Positions 1 to 8,505 of a stretch of DNA of 15,315 nucleotides are shown piece after piece. This DNA is from Rikenellaceae bacterium. GTDB lineage: Bacteria > Bacteroidota > Bacteroidia > Bacteroidales > Rikenellaceae. The notes under the pieces were generated by a model. The model was not told the origin of the DNA, made no database searches, and saw only the letters and a program-made list of their open reading frames with translations. The stretch lies in the NCBI GenBank assembly GCA_020859745.1, contig JAJBVQ010000227.1, positions 1-15,315 of the forward strand. Reading direction: 5' to 3'. Every line of letters starts with the position of its first letter. Within the stretch, counting starts at the first letter, position 1. A program made the position numbers and the translations under genes.

Positions 1-846
1 GTAGTCGAGGATGGTCGTGACCTCTTCGATTCCTTTGGCTCCCGTAGGCGAGTGCATAGCTATGGCATCGGTAATTTTGGCGAGTTTGGTCCGGTTATCG
101 CCCGTGAGTTCGAGGATGGGCCGCAGTTTGGCGATGGCCTCCTGCGAAAGCCCCCGCTCGGCGAGTTCTTCGTTCACCGCGTCGATGCCGATCTTGTCCA
201 GCTTGTCGATCGCCATGGTGATATCCATCATCTTGTCGGCGTGGCCGATGGTTTCGGAGATGCCGTAAAGTATCTTGCGGTTGTTGATCTTGAGGGTCAC
301 GCGGATTTTCAGCGCCGCGAAAACGTCCCGCACGATCTGGATCAGCTCCACTTCGTTCAGCAGCGATTTAGTCCCCACCACGTCCACGTCGCACTGGTAA
401 AACTCCCGGTAGCGTCCTTTCTGCGGCCGGTCGGCGCGCCATACCGGCTGGATCTGGTACCGTTTGAACGGGAACACCAGTTCGTTCTGGTGCTGCACGA
501 CGTACCGGGCGAAAGGCACGGTCAGGTCGTACCGCAATCCCTTTTCGCAGATTTTGGTACCCAGCACCGCCGGGTTGTCGCTCTCGACGGCGGCCTGCAC
601 CTCTTCCGGCTCGATGCCTTTGAGGAAATTCCCGGAGTTCAGGACTTTGAACAGCAGTTTGTCGCCCTCCTCGCCGTATTTGCCGAGCAGGGTGGAGAGG
701 TTCTCCATGCTGGGGGTTTCGAGGGGCTGGAAGCCGTAGCGCCGGAAGATGCTCTTGATGGTGTCGAACAGGTAGTTGCGCCTTGCCGTTTCGACGGGCG
801 AGAAGTCGCGCGTGCCTTTGGGTATGGATGGTTTCTGGATGGCCAT
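1..846 (-). CDS. hisS: Histidine--tRNA ligase (HisRS), C-terminal part outside window
   Basis: Class II aminoacyl-tRNA synthetase that charges tRNA-His in the cytoplasm. The first 282 residues are visible and the frame is open to the window edge; bacterial HisRS is usually about 420-460 aa, so roughly the last third, including class II motif 3, is missing. Visible family marks are the N-terminal KGTRDF (residues 10-15), a YDLTVPFARYV stretch (about 106-116) and class II motif 2 around RYREFYQCDVDVVG (145-158). The ATG at 844-846 gives the canonical N-terminus MAIQKPSIPKGTRDF. It starts only 3 nt after the stop of the upstream lipoprotein gene, so it is probably co-transcribed and perhaps translationally coupled with it and with ettA. 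Identity is firm from motif content. Confidence 0.97.
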   Translation of the reverse strand, partial: MAIQKPSIPKGTRDFSPVETARRNYLFDTIKSIFRRYGFQPLETPSMENLSTLLGKYGEEGDKLLFKVLNSGNFLKGIEPEEVQAAVESDNPAVLGTKICEKGLRYDLTVPFARYVVQHQNELVFPFKRYQIQPVWRADRPQKGRYREFYQCDVDVVGTKSLLNEVELIQIVRDVFAALKIRVTLKINNRKILYGISETIGHADKMMDITMAIDKLDKIGIDAVNEELAERGLSQEAIAKLRPILELTGDNRTKLAKITDAIAMHSPTGAKGIEEVTTILDY

Positions 847-849
847 TGC

Positions 850-1395
850 TTATTTAAAATATGCTTGTTTCTGAATCAGGTATTGATTCCAGCCGATCCG
901 CTCGGGACTTTGGAGTATGAGCGGATGGCCGGCGAGCTGACGTTTCAGCGACGGATAATCGCGGTTGAAAAAAAGGTCTGAAAGCTCATGCAGGGTCGCC
1001 GCGTCTTCGACCGAATAGGTGTCGACCTGACGGTAGGGCTTGTTGTTCTTGGTCTCCGGATGAACCCAACCGACGAAGTAGCCGAAGTCGCTGCCGTCTT
1101 CGGCGATGCCCGAGCTGATGAAAAAACTGTGGTCGGTGAACAGGTCGTCGACCGAGAGGGTGGGGGAGTTTTTCCGGAACCGATTGGCCGCCACGGCCTG
1201 TTCCCGCCACGGAAAGTCGTCCACCGTTGCCCGGAAAGTTTCCCGGTCGATCCGGCCCATGCGCCGGGCCGAGTCGGGATCATGGTCAGCCTCCAGCCGT
1301 TGCCACACAAAAGCATCTACCGCCCGGTTAGCCGGTACCGAGCGGCAACCATAAAATCCGAGCAGGCTGAAAAGTATATAGATCGCTTGTCTCAC
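850..1395 (-). CDS. Putative lipoprotein of unknown function between ettA and hisS
   Basis: 181 aa that I cannot assign to a family. The N-terminus is a short hydrophobic signal-like segment (IYILFSLLGFYGC) ending at Cys17. The lipobox is atypical (F-Y-G-C rather than L-[AS]-[GA]-C), so lipidation is likely but not certain. The rest is soluble, charged and rich in aromatic residues (several W, F, Y), with no further membrane segment and no enzymatic motif that I recognise. The start is GTG at 1393-1395; the next Met is internal (about residue 46) and would remove the signal sequence, so GTG is preferred. It lies 7 nt after the ettA stop and 3 nt before hisS, so it reads as the middle gene of a three-gene unit. 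A link to translation is not shown by the sequence. Confidence 0.8.
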   Translation of the reverse strand: MRQAIYILFSLLGFYGCRSVPANRAVDAFVWQRLEADHDPDSARRMGRIDRETFRATVDDFPWREQAVAANRFRKNSPTLSVDDLFTDHSFFISSGIAEDGSDFGYFVGWVHPETKNNKPYRQVDTYSVEDAATLHELSDLFFNRDYPSLKRQLAGHPLILQSPERIGWNQYLIQKQAYFK

Positions 1396-1402
1396 AGTCC
1401 GT

Positions 1403-3079
<1,677 letters not shown>

Positions 3080-3198
3080 ATATTGCTTTATTTAACCGTT
3101 CGTTTTTGTAACAACCCGCACCTATCGTCGCTTCAGCGGTTTACTGCGGCGAGCGGAGCGAGCCGTGCGGGCTGACAGTGAGTAACTAAGCCTTTTGC

Positions 3199-3221
3199 GC
3201 AGCCTCGTTCTACGAGGCTGC
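3199..3221. repeat. Perfect 9-bp inverted repeat in the ettA upstream gap
   Basis: GCAGCCTCG-TTCTA-CGAGGCTGC forms a perfect stem-loop. Neither strand has a T-run after it, so it is not an obvious intrinsic terminator. A looser inverted pair, CGCAGCCT/AGGCTGCG, sits in the corresponding place before the second repeat copy (12189-12237), so it may belong to the same dispersed element. Confidence 0.55.
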
Positions 3222-3252
3222 ACGGCGACCGCCTCCCCCAGCGGGAAGCCGC

Positions 3253-3344
3253 TTTAGGGTAATTACAGCCTCACGCTCGGCGCGAGCACGCGCACCGCAG
3301 GCGGCCGCCCAAATAATAGCCAACGCGGGCTCCGACCTCAAAAA
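3253..3344. repeat. Dispersed intergenic repeat, copy 1
   Basis: The copy opens with TTTAGGGTAATTACAGCC (3253-3270), which recurs identically at 12352-12369; the 5 nt just before it also match in 4 of 5 positions. It closes with GGCTCCGACCTCAAAA (3328-3344), matched at 12477-12492 apart from a 1-nt indel and one substitution. The spacers between these ends differ in length (about 57 against 107 nt) and share only GC-richness. The strand is arbitrary. It occupies the gap between the PNGase F-like gene and ettA. Confidence 0.6.
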
Positions 3345-3358
3345 CGAACATGAAACTA

Positions 3359-3389
3359 CAAAGATATGAAAAAACCTGCACCATGAAAA
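3359..3389 (-). promoter_or_regulatory. Candidate promoter for ettA-lipoprotein-hisS
   Basis: Read on the minus strand there is TATCTTTG (3359-3366), a full match to the Bacteroidota -7 element TAnnTTTG, directly after the T-run of the preceding terminator. The -33 position (about 20 nt further up) falls in the terminator loop and has only TTTT, not TTTG, so the match is half-strong. No better TAnnTTTG was seen closer to the ettA start. Confidence 0.4.
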
Positions 3390-3401
3390 GGGTGCAGGTT
3401 T
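3367..3401 (-). terminator. Intrinsic terminator of the DUF3795/PNGase F-like operon
   Basis: On the minus strand an 11-bp perfect stem (AAACCTGCACC paired with GGTGCAGGTTT; arms at 3391-3401 and 3372-3382), with an 8-nt loop, is followed by more T residues. It begins 22 nt after the stop codon at 3424. Confidence 0.88.
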
Positions 3402-3423
3402 GCCCAGCGTGCCAACGCGCCGG

Positions 3424-4605
3424 TTATAGATCGCAGACGATATAGGCGCTCACCAGCCAATGGTTCAGTTTGTCGCCCACCGCCTTCTGGGCGTTCGGGA
3501 TGCTTACCGTAACCTTGTGCGTTCCCGGCGTGAGGCCGGGCAGTGCCACGCTCTCCGGCACGATGCACGAGCCCGGGCACCAGTTCGAGCGGCTCAGGTC
3601 CGACGATGCCAGCGACTCCTCGATCTCCTTCGTTTCATACTCGCCGCGGCGGCCGATATAGGGCGCGTTGCGTTTGATCAGCCACACCCCGGAACCCGGA
3701 TTGAAACGGCGGAACGAGGCGCAGTCGTCGCGCCACGGGATGAAGTCCAGCACCGGCAGGCCGTCCACGAAAACGAGGTTTTGCTGCTTGGTGAACTCGT
3801 CGCCGCCGGAGTGGCCGCCGTGGCCGGTGGTGATGTAGTAGAGCCGCGCGTTCCTGGCGCCCTTCGGCACGGTGATCTCGGCGGTGAGGTCGTTGCTGGC
3901 GAACGAGGTGGCCAGGCTCTGCGAACCGATATAGGGAACGGTGTTCAGCACCGGGATTACCATGCTCGGCACAGCTTTGTCGCACTTGAGCGGGCTTTCG
4001 TCGAGGGTGATGTCGAGCGACACGAGGTACCCTTCGGTAGTCCAGCTGTCGATCCAGATGCCGATCCACGCTTCGCCTTCGAGCATGGAGATCAGCTGCG
4101 AGATGTCCTGCGTCCACTGCACCTGCTTCTCCCAGAAGGGGATGTAGACAGGCTTGCGGCCCAGCCTGTCGTCGCTGAAGTGGCCCACGCCGAAGGGGGT
4201 CATGAACCGAAGCAACTCCACATACGGAGCCTTGCCTCCCTGGGGCGTGACGCCCATAAAAGTGCTGTCGGCTCCAGGGGCGAGGGGCGCTTTGCCCTGG
4301 ATCATCCGCAGGGGGTCGTCGCAGGGGGGAATGATGAAGCACGAGCCGGATTTGTCCCACCGGTCGCCGTTCGAGGCGAGGGTCAGGGTGATGGTGGCGG
4401 TAGTGGTGCGCTGGTATTTCGGGAAGGTGACTTTTTTGAAGATGTAGCGGCCGGTTCCGGCATGGAGCACTCCTGCGCTGTCGGGAGCGGATTCGTCGTA
4501 CTGGCCGAAGGCGTGCACGGGGGTATTGTCGAATACCTGGAATTTCTGCGCCTGTGCCGCAAGGGTCGTCAGGACGGCGGCGGCGAGGGTAAATAGTTTT
4601 TTCAT
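3424..4605 (-). CDS. Secreted PNGase F-like peptide-N-glycosidase
   Basis: 393 aa with a clear signal peptide (MKKLFTLAAAVLTTLAAQA, cleavage likely after AQA). It aligns by eye with PNGase F of Elizabethkingia, which cleaves N-glycans from asparagine: ELLRFMTPFGVG (130-141) with EIGRFITPYWVG, a GxWIxIWIDSW strand with the IYTETW strand, TTGHGGHSGGDEF (259-271) with the SGWGHAK...AEW loop, and NWCPGSCIVP (341-350) with GWCPGMAVP. Of the three PNGase F catalytic acids, Asp60 maps to Asp84 and Glu206 to Glu270, while Glu118 maps to Asp186, a conservative change. A two-domain PNGaseF_N/PNGaseF_C layout is inferred. The gene starts 18 nt after the DUF3795 gene and ends at a strong terminator. Activity is plausible but unproven given the substitution; an inactive lectin-like relative is the alternative. 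Confidence 0.85.
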   Translation of the reverse strand: MKKLFTLAAAVLTTLAAQAQKFQVFDNTPVHAFGQYDESAPDSAGVLHAGTGRYIFKKVTFPKYQRTTTATITLTLASNGDRWDKSGSCFIIPPCDDPLRMIQGKAPLAPGADSTFMGVTPQGGKAPYVELLRFMTPFGVGHFSDDRLGRKPVYIPFWEKQVQWTQDISQLISMLEGEAWIGIWIDSWTTEGYLVSLDITLDESPLKCDKAVPSMVIPVLNTVPYIGSQSLATSFASNDLTAEITVPKGARNARLYYITTGHGGHSGGDEFTKQQNLVFVDGLPVLDFIPWRDDCASFRRFNPGSGVWLIKRNAPYIGRRGEYETKEIEESLASSDLSRSNWCPGSCIVPESVALPGLTPGTHKVTVSIPNAQKAVGDKLNHWLVSAYIVCDL

Positions 4606-4623
4606 GGATTGTTTTATGGTCGA

Positions 4624-4974
4624 TTAATCAGATAGTGCCGATGAGGTCAGGTTCTCTTTCGCGCCGGGGGCGTGACGGAAAATGGCGCCGACGGTCGGGC
4701 AGCTTTCCAGTTCCGGGCAGTCGCCGCAGGTGTCGAGGCCTTTGTCCCGCACACATTTGCGGATTTCGCAGTAATCGCTGCAATAGGCGAATTTCGTCCC
4801 GTCCGTGCGGCAACCCATGCAATTTATGGTGGCGGCCGTGATCTGCGGTGCGTTGTTCATCTCGCTCCACTTCCGGGCGGTCTTTTCCCGTAAAGCGTCG
4901 TCATCGGCGACGGTGGCTATGCGGGCTTCGCAGCTTTCGCAGTCCAATCCGCAGCAGGCTATTAATTGCTTCAT
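4624..4974 (-). CDS. DUF3795 cysteine-rich small protein
   Basis: 116 aa cytoplasmic-looking protein with no signal peptide and 12 cysteines (7, 8, 12, 15, 52, 55, 65, 69, 74, 83, 86, 92), arranged as CCGLDCxxC near the N-terminus, CxGC in the middle and CxxCxxxxxC near the end. The opening CGLDCESCEARIAT and the REKTARKWSEM, NCMGC and CEIRKC blocks are the DUF3795 pattern. The function is unknown; the cysteines suggest metal or Fe-S binding, which is inference. The frame is open up to 5133, but I place the start at the ATG 4972-4974: it gives the family N-terminus, and the longer version would have to translate through the preceding terminator and promoter. It is the first gene of a pair with the PNGase F-like gene, 18 nt downstream. 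Confidence 0.88.
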   Translation of the reverse strand: MKQLIACCGLDCESCEARIATVADDDALREKTARKWSEMNNAPQITAATINCMGCRTDGTKFAYCSDYCEIRKCVRDKGLDTCGDCPELESCPTVGAIFRHAPGAKENLTSSALSD

Positions 4975-4994
4975 ATACTTCGGAATACAAGTTA

Positions 4995-5026
4995 CAAAAA
5001 TATGAAAAGGCCCCCGGTTTCCCAAA
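4995..5026 (-). promoter_or_regulatory. Promoter of the DUF3795/PNGase F-like operon, embedded in the lacZ terminator
   Basis: On the minus strand: TTTG (5023-5026), 20 nt, then TATTTTTG (4995-5002), a full match to TTTG-N19/21-TAnnTTTG. Transcription would begin near 4985-4990, leaving a very short leader before the ATG at 4974. The -33 TTTG lies in the apical loop of the terminator hairpin and the -7 element follows its T-run. Confidence 0.65.
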
Positions 5027-5042
5027 GGAAAACGCGGGGGCC
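4996..5042 (-). terminator. Intrinsic terminator after the beta-galactosidase gene
   Basis: The outer stem pairs GGCCCCCG (minus strand of 5035-5042) with CGGGGGCC (minus strand of 5009-5016). An inner 5-bp stem (5018-5022 with 5027-5031) closes an apical loop, and TTTT follows. It lies about 110 nt downstream of the stop codon at 5152 and shares its sequence with the next operon's promoter. Confidence 0.85.
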
Positions 5043-5058
5043 ATGGGTAGTGCTCATC

Positions 5059-5120
5059 GCGATCCGAAGGATCGCCGGCCTTTGCGCCTGGGCGCAAAGT
5101 GCCTCGGGGGGCGCAAGGCC
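5059..5120. repeat. Cluster of inverted repeats between the lacZ stop and its terminator
   Basis: Three nested or adjacent symmetrical units: GCGATCC-GAA-GGATCGC (5059-5075, perfect), CTTTGCGCC-TG-GGCGCAAAG (5080-5099, perfect arms), and GCGCAAGGCC (5111-5120), which can pair with the GGCCTTTGCGC arm (5077-5087) with one bulged base. No T-runs follow. This is either structured 3' UTR or a degenerate palindromic intergenic repeat. Confidence 0.5.
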
Positions 5121-5151
5121 GAACAAACCCCAATGGGTCGCTGATATAGCC

Positions 5152-8100
5152 TTAGTATTTATATCCCGTCTGGCGCTGGATGTTCGATGCGCTCTTGACC
5201 GGCACCAGCGTGAATCCCCATTCATAATCCCGGTTCGCCGGCAGCTGGTACTGCGGATAGGGCTGCGACCACCAGCTGTCGTCCCCGCCCACGCCCAGAA
5301 TTTTGTAGTCCAGGCACAGCTCCACGAAATCGCGCGGCGTGATGTCGTTGATGTGGGTCTGTTTCGGCTTCACGTTGCGTCCCGCCGCGTCCGAATGGTC
5401 TTCGTTCGGCGTGCGGTTGTTCCACTGGTAAGGTTTGTCGCTCTCCTGCCCGTCGAAATCCTCCACGGAGTTACGCAGCGCGTTGAACTCCATCAGGTTG
5501 TCCGCTTCCACCAGCAGCCCCTGTCCTTTCGGGCGGTTCAGCGCCAGCCAGCGGGTTTCGGTGTGGTGTCCCGTCTCCTGCGGACGCACGTAGTCGAAGT
5601 TCTCGACGCCCGCGTTGCTGCGGTACAGCCCTACGTTGGTCCCGTAGTTGCGGTCCTGGTAGTTCTCCTCCGGCCCGCGGCCGAAGTATTGCAGGGCCGC
5701 CATGTCCGCCGGCAGGCGCATCCGCATCCCCAGACGCGGCATCTGGCTCTCGGACTGCGGGTTGCCTTGGAATGCGTAAGCCACGTTCACCGCCCCTGTC
5801 GGGTAGACCTTGTAGGTCACGGTCAGCCCGCAGCCCTCCGGCAGCGCGTATTTCGCCGTCACCAGGGCCGTATTGCCCTCGGCGGTTGCCGTTACGGAGG
5901 TCGCTTTCAGGTTTTTGGAAGCCTCTTTCCACATCTGCATCCGCTTGGGCATGCCGCTGCCGTAGTCGTTGTCGGTCGGGGCGCGCCAGAAGTTGGGTTG
6001 CAGCCCGAAGCCGTCCTGCACGTATTCCTGGCTGCCGGTGCGGTACGAGGTGATGTTGCCCGTCGCCTTGTCGACCGTCAGGCCGAAATTCGCGCCGGTG
6101 ACGTCGATCTCTTTCGGGCCGTTCTCCACGCTCACCTGCCCCTGTGCCGCATAGGTGCGCTTGGGGCCTTTCAGGTGGTCGAGGGCGAATTGTTCGGTCG
6201 CCACCACGTCGCCCGCCTTGAGCGGCCCGTCGGCGGCCTTGAGCGAAACGGTGAAGTTCACGAAGTATTCCGTCCCCGGCTGTGCAGTGAGGCCGCTCAG
6301 CGGCACGGTCACGACCTTCGTCTGGTCCGGAGCGAGATCCAGGTTGGCGAAAGTCCCCTGCCGTACCACACGCTCATTGGCCGTCACGGTGTATTTCACG
6401 TTGTATTTCGACAGGTTCGTGAAATCGTAGAGGTTCTTCACCTCGAATTTCCCCGCGGCCAGATCGACCGGTTTAAACCAGACGTACTGGTACATCTTCT
6501 TGACCTCGGCGATGCCGGGATGCGGCGTGCGGTCGGGACTTACCAGCCCGTTGCACAGGAAATTGCCGTCCGAAGGCCTGTTCTTGCCGAAGTCGCCGCC
6601 ATAGGCCCAGTAGGGATTACCCTCGGCGTCTTCGACCAATAAACCTTGGTCTACCCAGTCCCAGATAAAGCCCCCTTGCAGGTTGGGGTATTTGTAAATA
6701 GCTTCCCACATATCCCGGAAACCGCCCGTGGAGTTACCCATCGCGTGGGCGTACTCCGACGGAATGTACGGCCGGTCGGTCTTCATCTGCCCCCACCGGG
6801 CGAAAGCGGCCGCCGAGGGGTACTGCGGGCAGAAAATGTCGGTGTTCCACTCCAGGATCGCCCGCTCGTACTGCACCGGGCGCAGGGTGTCCATCCCTTT
6901 GAGCCACAGGTAGGTCTCGTAGAAGTTATACCCGTTCCCCGCCTCGTTGCCGAGCGACCAGAACATCACGCTGGGGAAGTTCTTGGTCTGGTGGTACATG
7001 TTCTGCGTGCGGTCCATATGCTTGGTGAGCCATTGCGGATTATTCCCCAAGGTACGGCCCTTTGCGAGGTCGTAGCCCATGCCGTGCGATTCGATATTGG
7101 CCTCGTTGCAGAGGTAGAAGCCGTACTGGTCGGCCAGCTCGTAGAACCGGCGCTGCTGCGGGTAATGGCACAGGCGGATCGCGTTGATGTTGTTGGCCTT
7201 CATCAGCCGGAAATCCTCCCGGATGGTCGCCTCGTCCAGCACATGGCCGTTCTTTTCGTGGTGCTCGTGGTAGTTGACCCCCTTGATGTAGACGCGCTTG
7301 CCGTTCACATAGTATTGGTTCCCTTTGACCTCGCTGGTGCGGAAGCCGACTTTCGCGCTGGTGTACTCCACGAACCGCCCGTTGTTGCGGATCTTGAGCA
7401 CGAGATTGTAGAGGTACGGGTCTTCCGCACTCCACTTGCGTACATTCTTAAAGGCGTCCTTGTTCTGCAACGCGGTGCGGCGGAAGCGGACGGTATCGCG
7501 GCCATAACCATTCAGTTCGATGTCCTGGTAAGAGTAGTCGATCATGGTGCCGTTCGCGTCCTCCAGTTCGAACCAGACTTGCACAGGGCCCGAAGGCTTC
7601 ACGAAGTTGTTGACCATGGCCACGTCGATGTTCAGGATGCCGTCCGTGTAGGCCGAGTCGAGCGTGGAGACGACATAGAAATCCTCGATATGGGTGCGCG
7701 GCTGCGAGTAGATGTACATCTCCCGCTCGATGCCGCTCAGCCGCCAGAAGTCCTGGCATTCGAGGTAGGAGCCGGTGCTCCACCGGTAAATTTCCAATGC
7801 CAGGACGTTCGTCCCGTCGGTCAGGTAGTCGTTGAGTTTGAACTCCGCGGCGTCTTTGGAGTCTTCGGTGTAGCCCACTTTGTGGCCGTTGAGGTAGACG
7901 TAGACGCCCGACTTGGCCCCGCCGATATGCAGGTAGACATCCCGGTCTTTCAACAGGAGCGGCGCTTCGAAGGTGGTGCGGTAGAGGCCCACTTCATTGG
8001 CTGCCGGCAGCTTCGGCGGCTGCGGGTTGTGGGGTGCGAATTCGTACGGCTGGTTGGTGTAGATGGCATCCCCGTATCCATTGACTTCCCACGTAGCGGG

Positions 8101-8481
8101 CACCGACAAGGTGTCCCACGAGGATACATCATAGGAGGGCTTGTAGAAATCCGCAGGCCGCTGCCGGTGATCGGGGAGCCATTTGAACTGCCACGGTTTG
8201 TTGAGCGAGATATAGTATTCGGAGGTGGTGTAGTCGTTCGCTGCGGCAATATTCCTGTTGTCATAGGACATGAAGAAAGCGCGCGGATTTTCCCGTCCGA
8301 CGTGGGCAGTATCAGGATTCTGCCACTCGGGTACAGCATTGGCCGCGGCCGATGCGGCGTCGCGGTCGGCCTGCCCGAATTTCCACTCGGTCGGAGGAAG
8401 CTGGCCGTAGGCGTTCCCCGCGAACAGGGCGCCGATGGCCCCGCCGGCAATCAGGGCGGTCAGTTTGGTTCTCAGGTTCAT
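5152..8481 (-). CDS. Secreted GH2 beta-galactosidase (LacZ type)
   Basis: 1109 aa glycoside hydrolase family 2 enzyme. The signal peptide (MNLRTKLTALIAGGAIGALFAGNAYG, likely cut before Q27) places it in the periplasm or envelope. Domain order: sugar-binding jelly roll (about 85-260), Ig-like domain (about 265-380), TIM barrel (about 385-670) with acid/base Glu513 in WSLGNEAGNG and nucleophile Glu576 in PSEYAHAMGNS, a second Ig-like domain (about 675-770), and the C-terminal beta-galactosidase small-chain domain (about 790-1100, with the GLQPNFWRAPTDND motif). The length fits the large LacZ form. It should hydrolyse terminal beta-galactosides; lactose against host-glycan galactose cannot be decided from sequence. 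It lies 24 nt after the upstream lipoprotein gene and has no SusC/SusD partner here. I leave the symbol blank because Bacteroidota genomes carry many GH2 paralogues. Confidence 0.95.
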   Translation of the reverse strand: MNLRTKLTALIAGGAIGALFAGNAYGQLPPTEWKFGQADRDAASAAANAVPEWQNPDTAHVGRENPRAFFMSYDNRNIAAANDYTTSEYYISLNKPWQFKWLPDHRQRPADFYKPSYDVSSWDTLSVPATWEVNGYGDAIYTNQPYEFAPHNPQPPKLPAANEVGLYRTTFEAPLLLKDRDVYLHIGGAKSGVYVYLNGHKVGYTEDSKDAAEFKLNDYLTDGTNVLALEIYRWSTGSYLECQDFWRLSGIEREMYIYSQPRTHIEDFYVVSTLDSAYTDGILNIDVAMVNNFVKPSGPVQVWFELEDANGTMIDYSYQDIELNGYGRDTVRFRRTALQNKDAFKNVRKWSAEDPYLYNLVLKIRNNGRFVEYTSAKVGFRTSEVKGNQYYVNGKRVYIKGVNYHEHHEKNGHVLDEATIREDFRLMKANNINAIRLCHYPQQRRFYELADQYGFYLCNEANIESHGMGYDLAKGRTLGNNPQWLTKHMDRTQNMYHQTKNFPSVMFWSLGNEAGNGYNFYETYLWLKGMDTLRPVQYERAILEWNTDIFCPQYPSAAAFARWGQMKTDRPYIPSEYAHAMGNSTGGFRDMWEAIYKYPNLQGGFIWDWVDQGLLVEDAEGNPYWAYGGDFGKNRPSDGNFLCNGLVSPDRTPHPGIAEVKKMYQYVWFKPVDLAAGKFEVKNLYDFTNLSKYNVKYTVTANERVVRQGTFANLDLAPDQTKVVTVPLSGLTAQPGTEYFVNFTVSLKAADGPLKAGDVVATEQFALDHLKGPKRTYAAQGQVSVENGPKEIDVTGANFGLTVDKATGNITSYRTGSQEYVQDGFGLQPNFWRAPTDNDYGSGMPKRMQMWKEASKNLKATSVTATAEGNTALVTAKYALPEGCGLTVTYKVYPTGAVNVAYAFQGNPQSESQMPRLGMRMRLPADMAALQYFGRGPEENYQDRNYGTNVGLYRSNAGVENFDYVRPQETGHHTETRWLALNRPKGQGLLVEADNLMEFNALRNSVEDFDGQESDKPYQWNNRTPNEDHSDAAGRNVKPKQTHINDITPRDFVELCLDYKILGVGGDDSWWSQPYPQYQLPANRDYEWGFTLVPVKSASNIQRQTGYKY

Positions 8482-8505
8482 ATAGGTATGTTTGGATTAA
8501 GTTGT

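Larger units (their letters stand above)
3080..3423. other. 344-nt gap between the PNGase F-like gene and ettA
   Basis: There is no credible gene here. From right to left it holds the terminator of the PNGase F-like gene (3367-3401), a TATCTTTG -7-like element on the minus strand (3359-3366), repeat copy 1 (3253-3344), the 9-bp hairpin (3199-3221) and a GC-rich stretch with GCGAGC repeated around 3151-3163. If the TATCTTTG element is the ettA promoter, the ettA mRNA would carry a 5' leader of about 270 nt containing the repeat and the hairpin. Confidence 0.6.

Noticed and set aside
3199..3221. Hairpin GCAGCCTCG/CGAGGCTGC as an intrinsic terminator
   Set aside because: No T-run follows on either strand; treated as part of a repeat instead.
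4975..5133. Upstream extension of the DUF3795 frame to 5133
   Set aside because: It would be translated through the terminator and promoter at 4995-5042, and the extra residues do not belong to the family.
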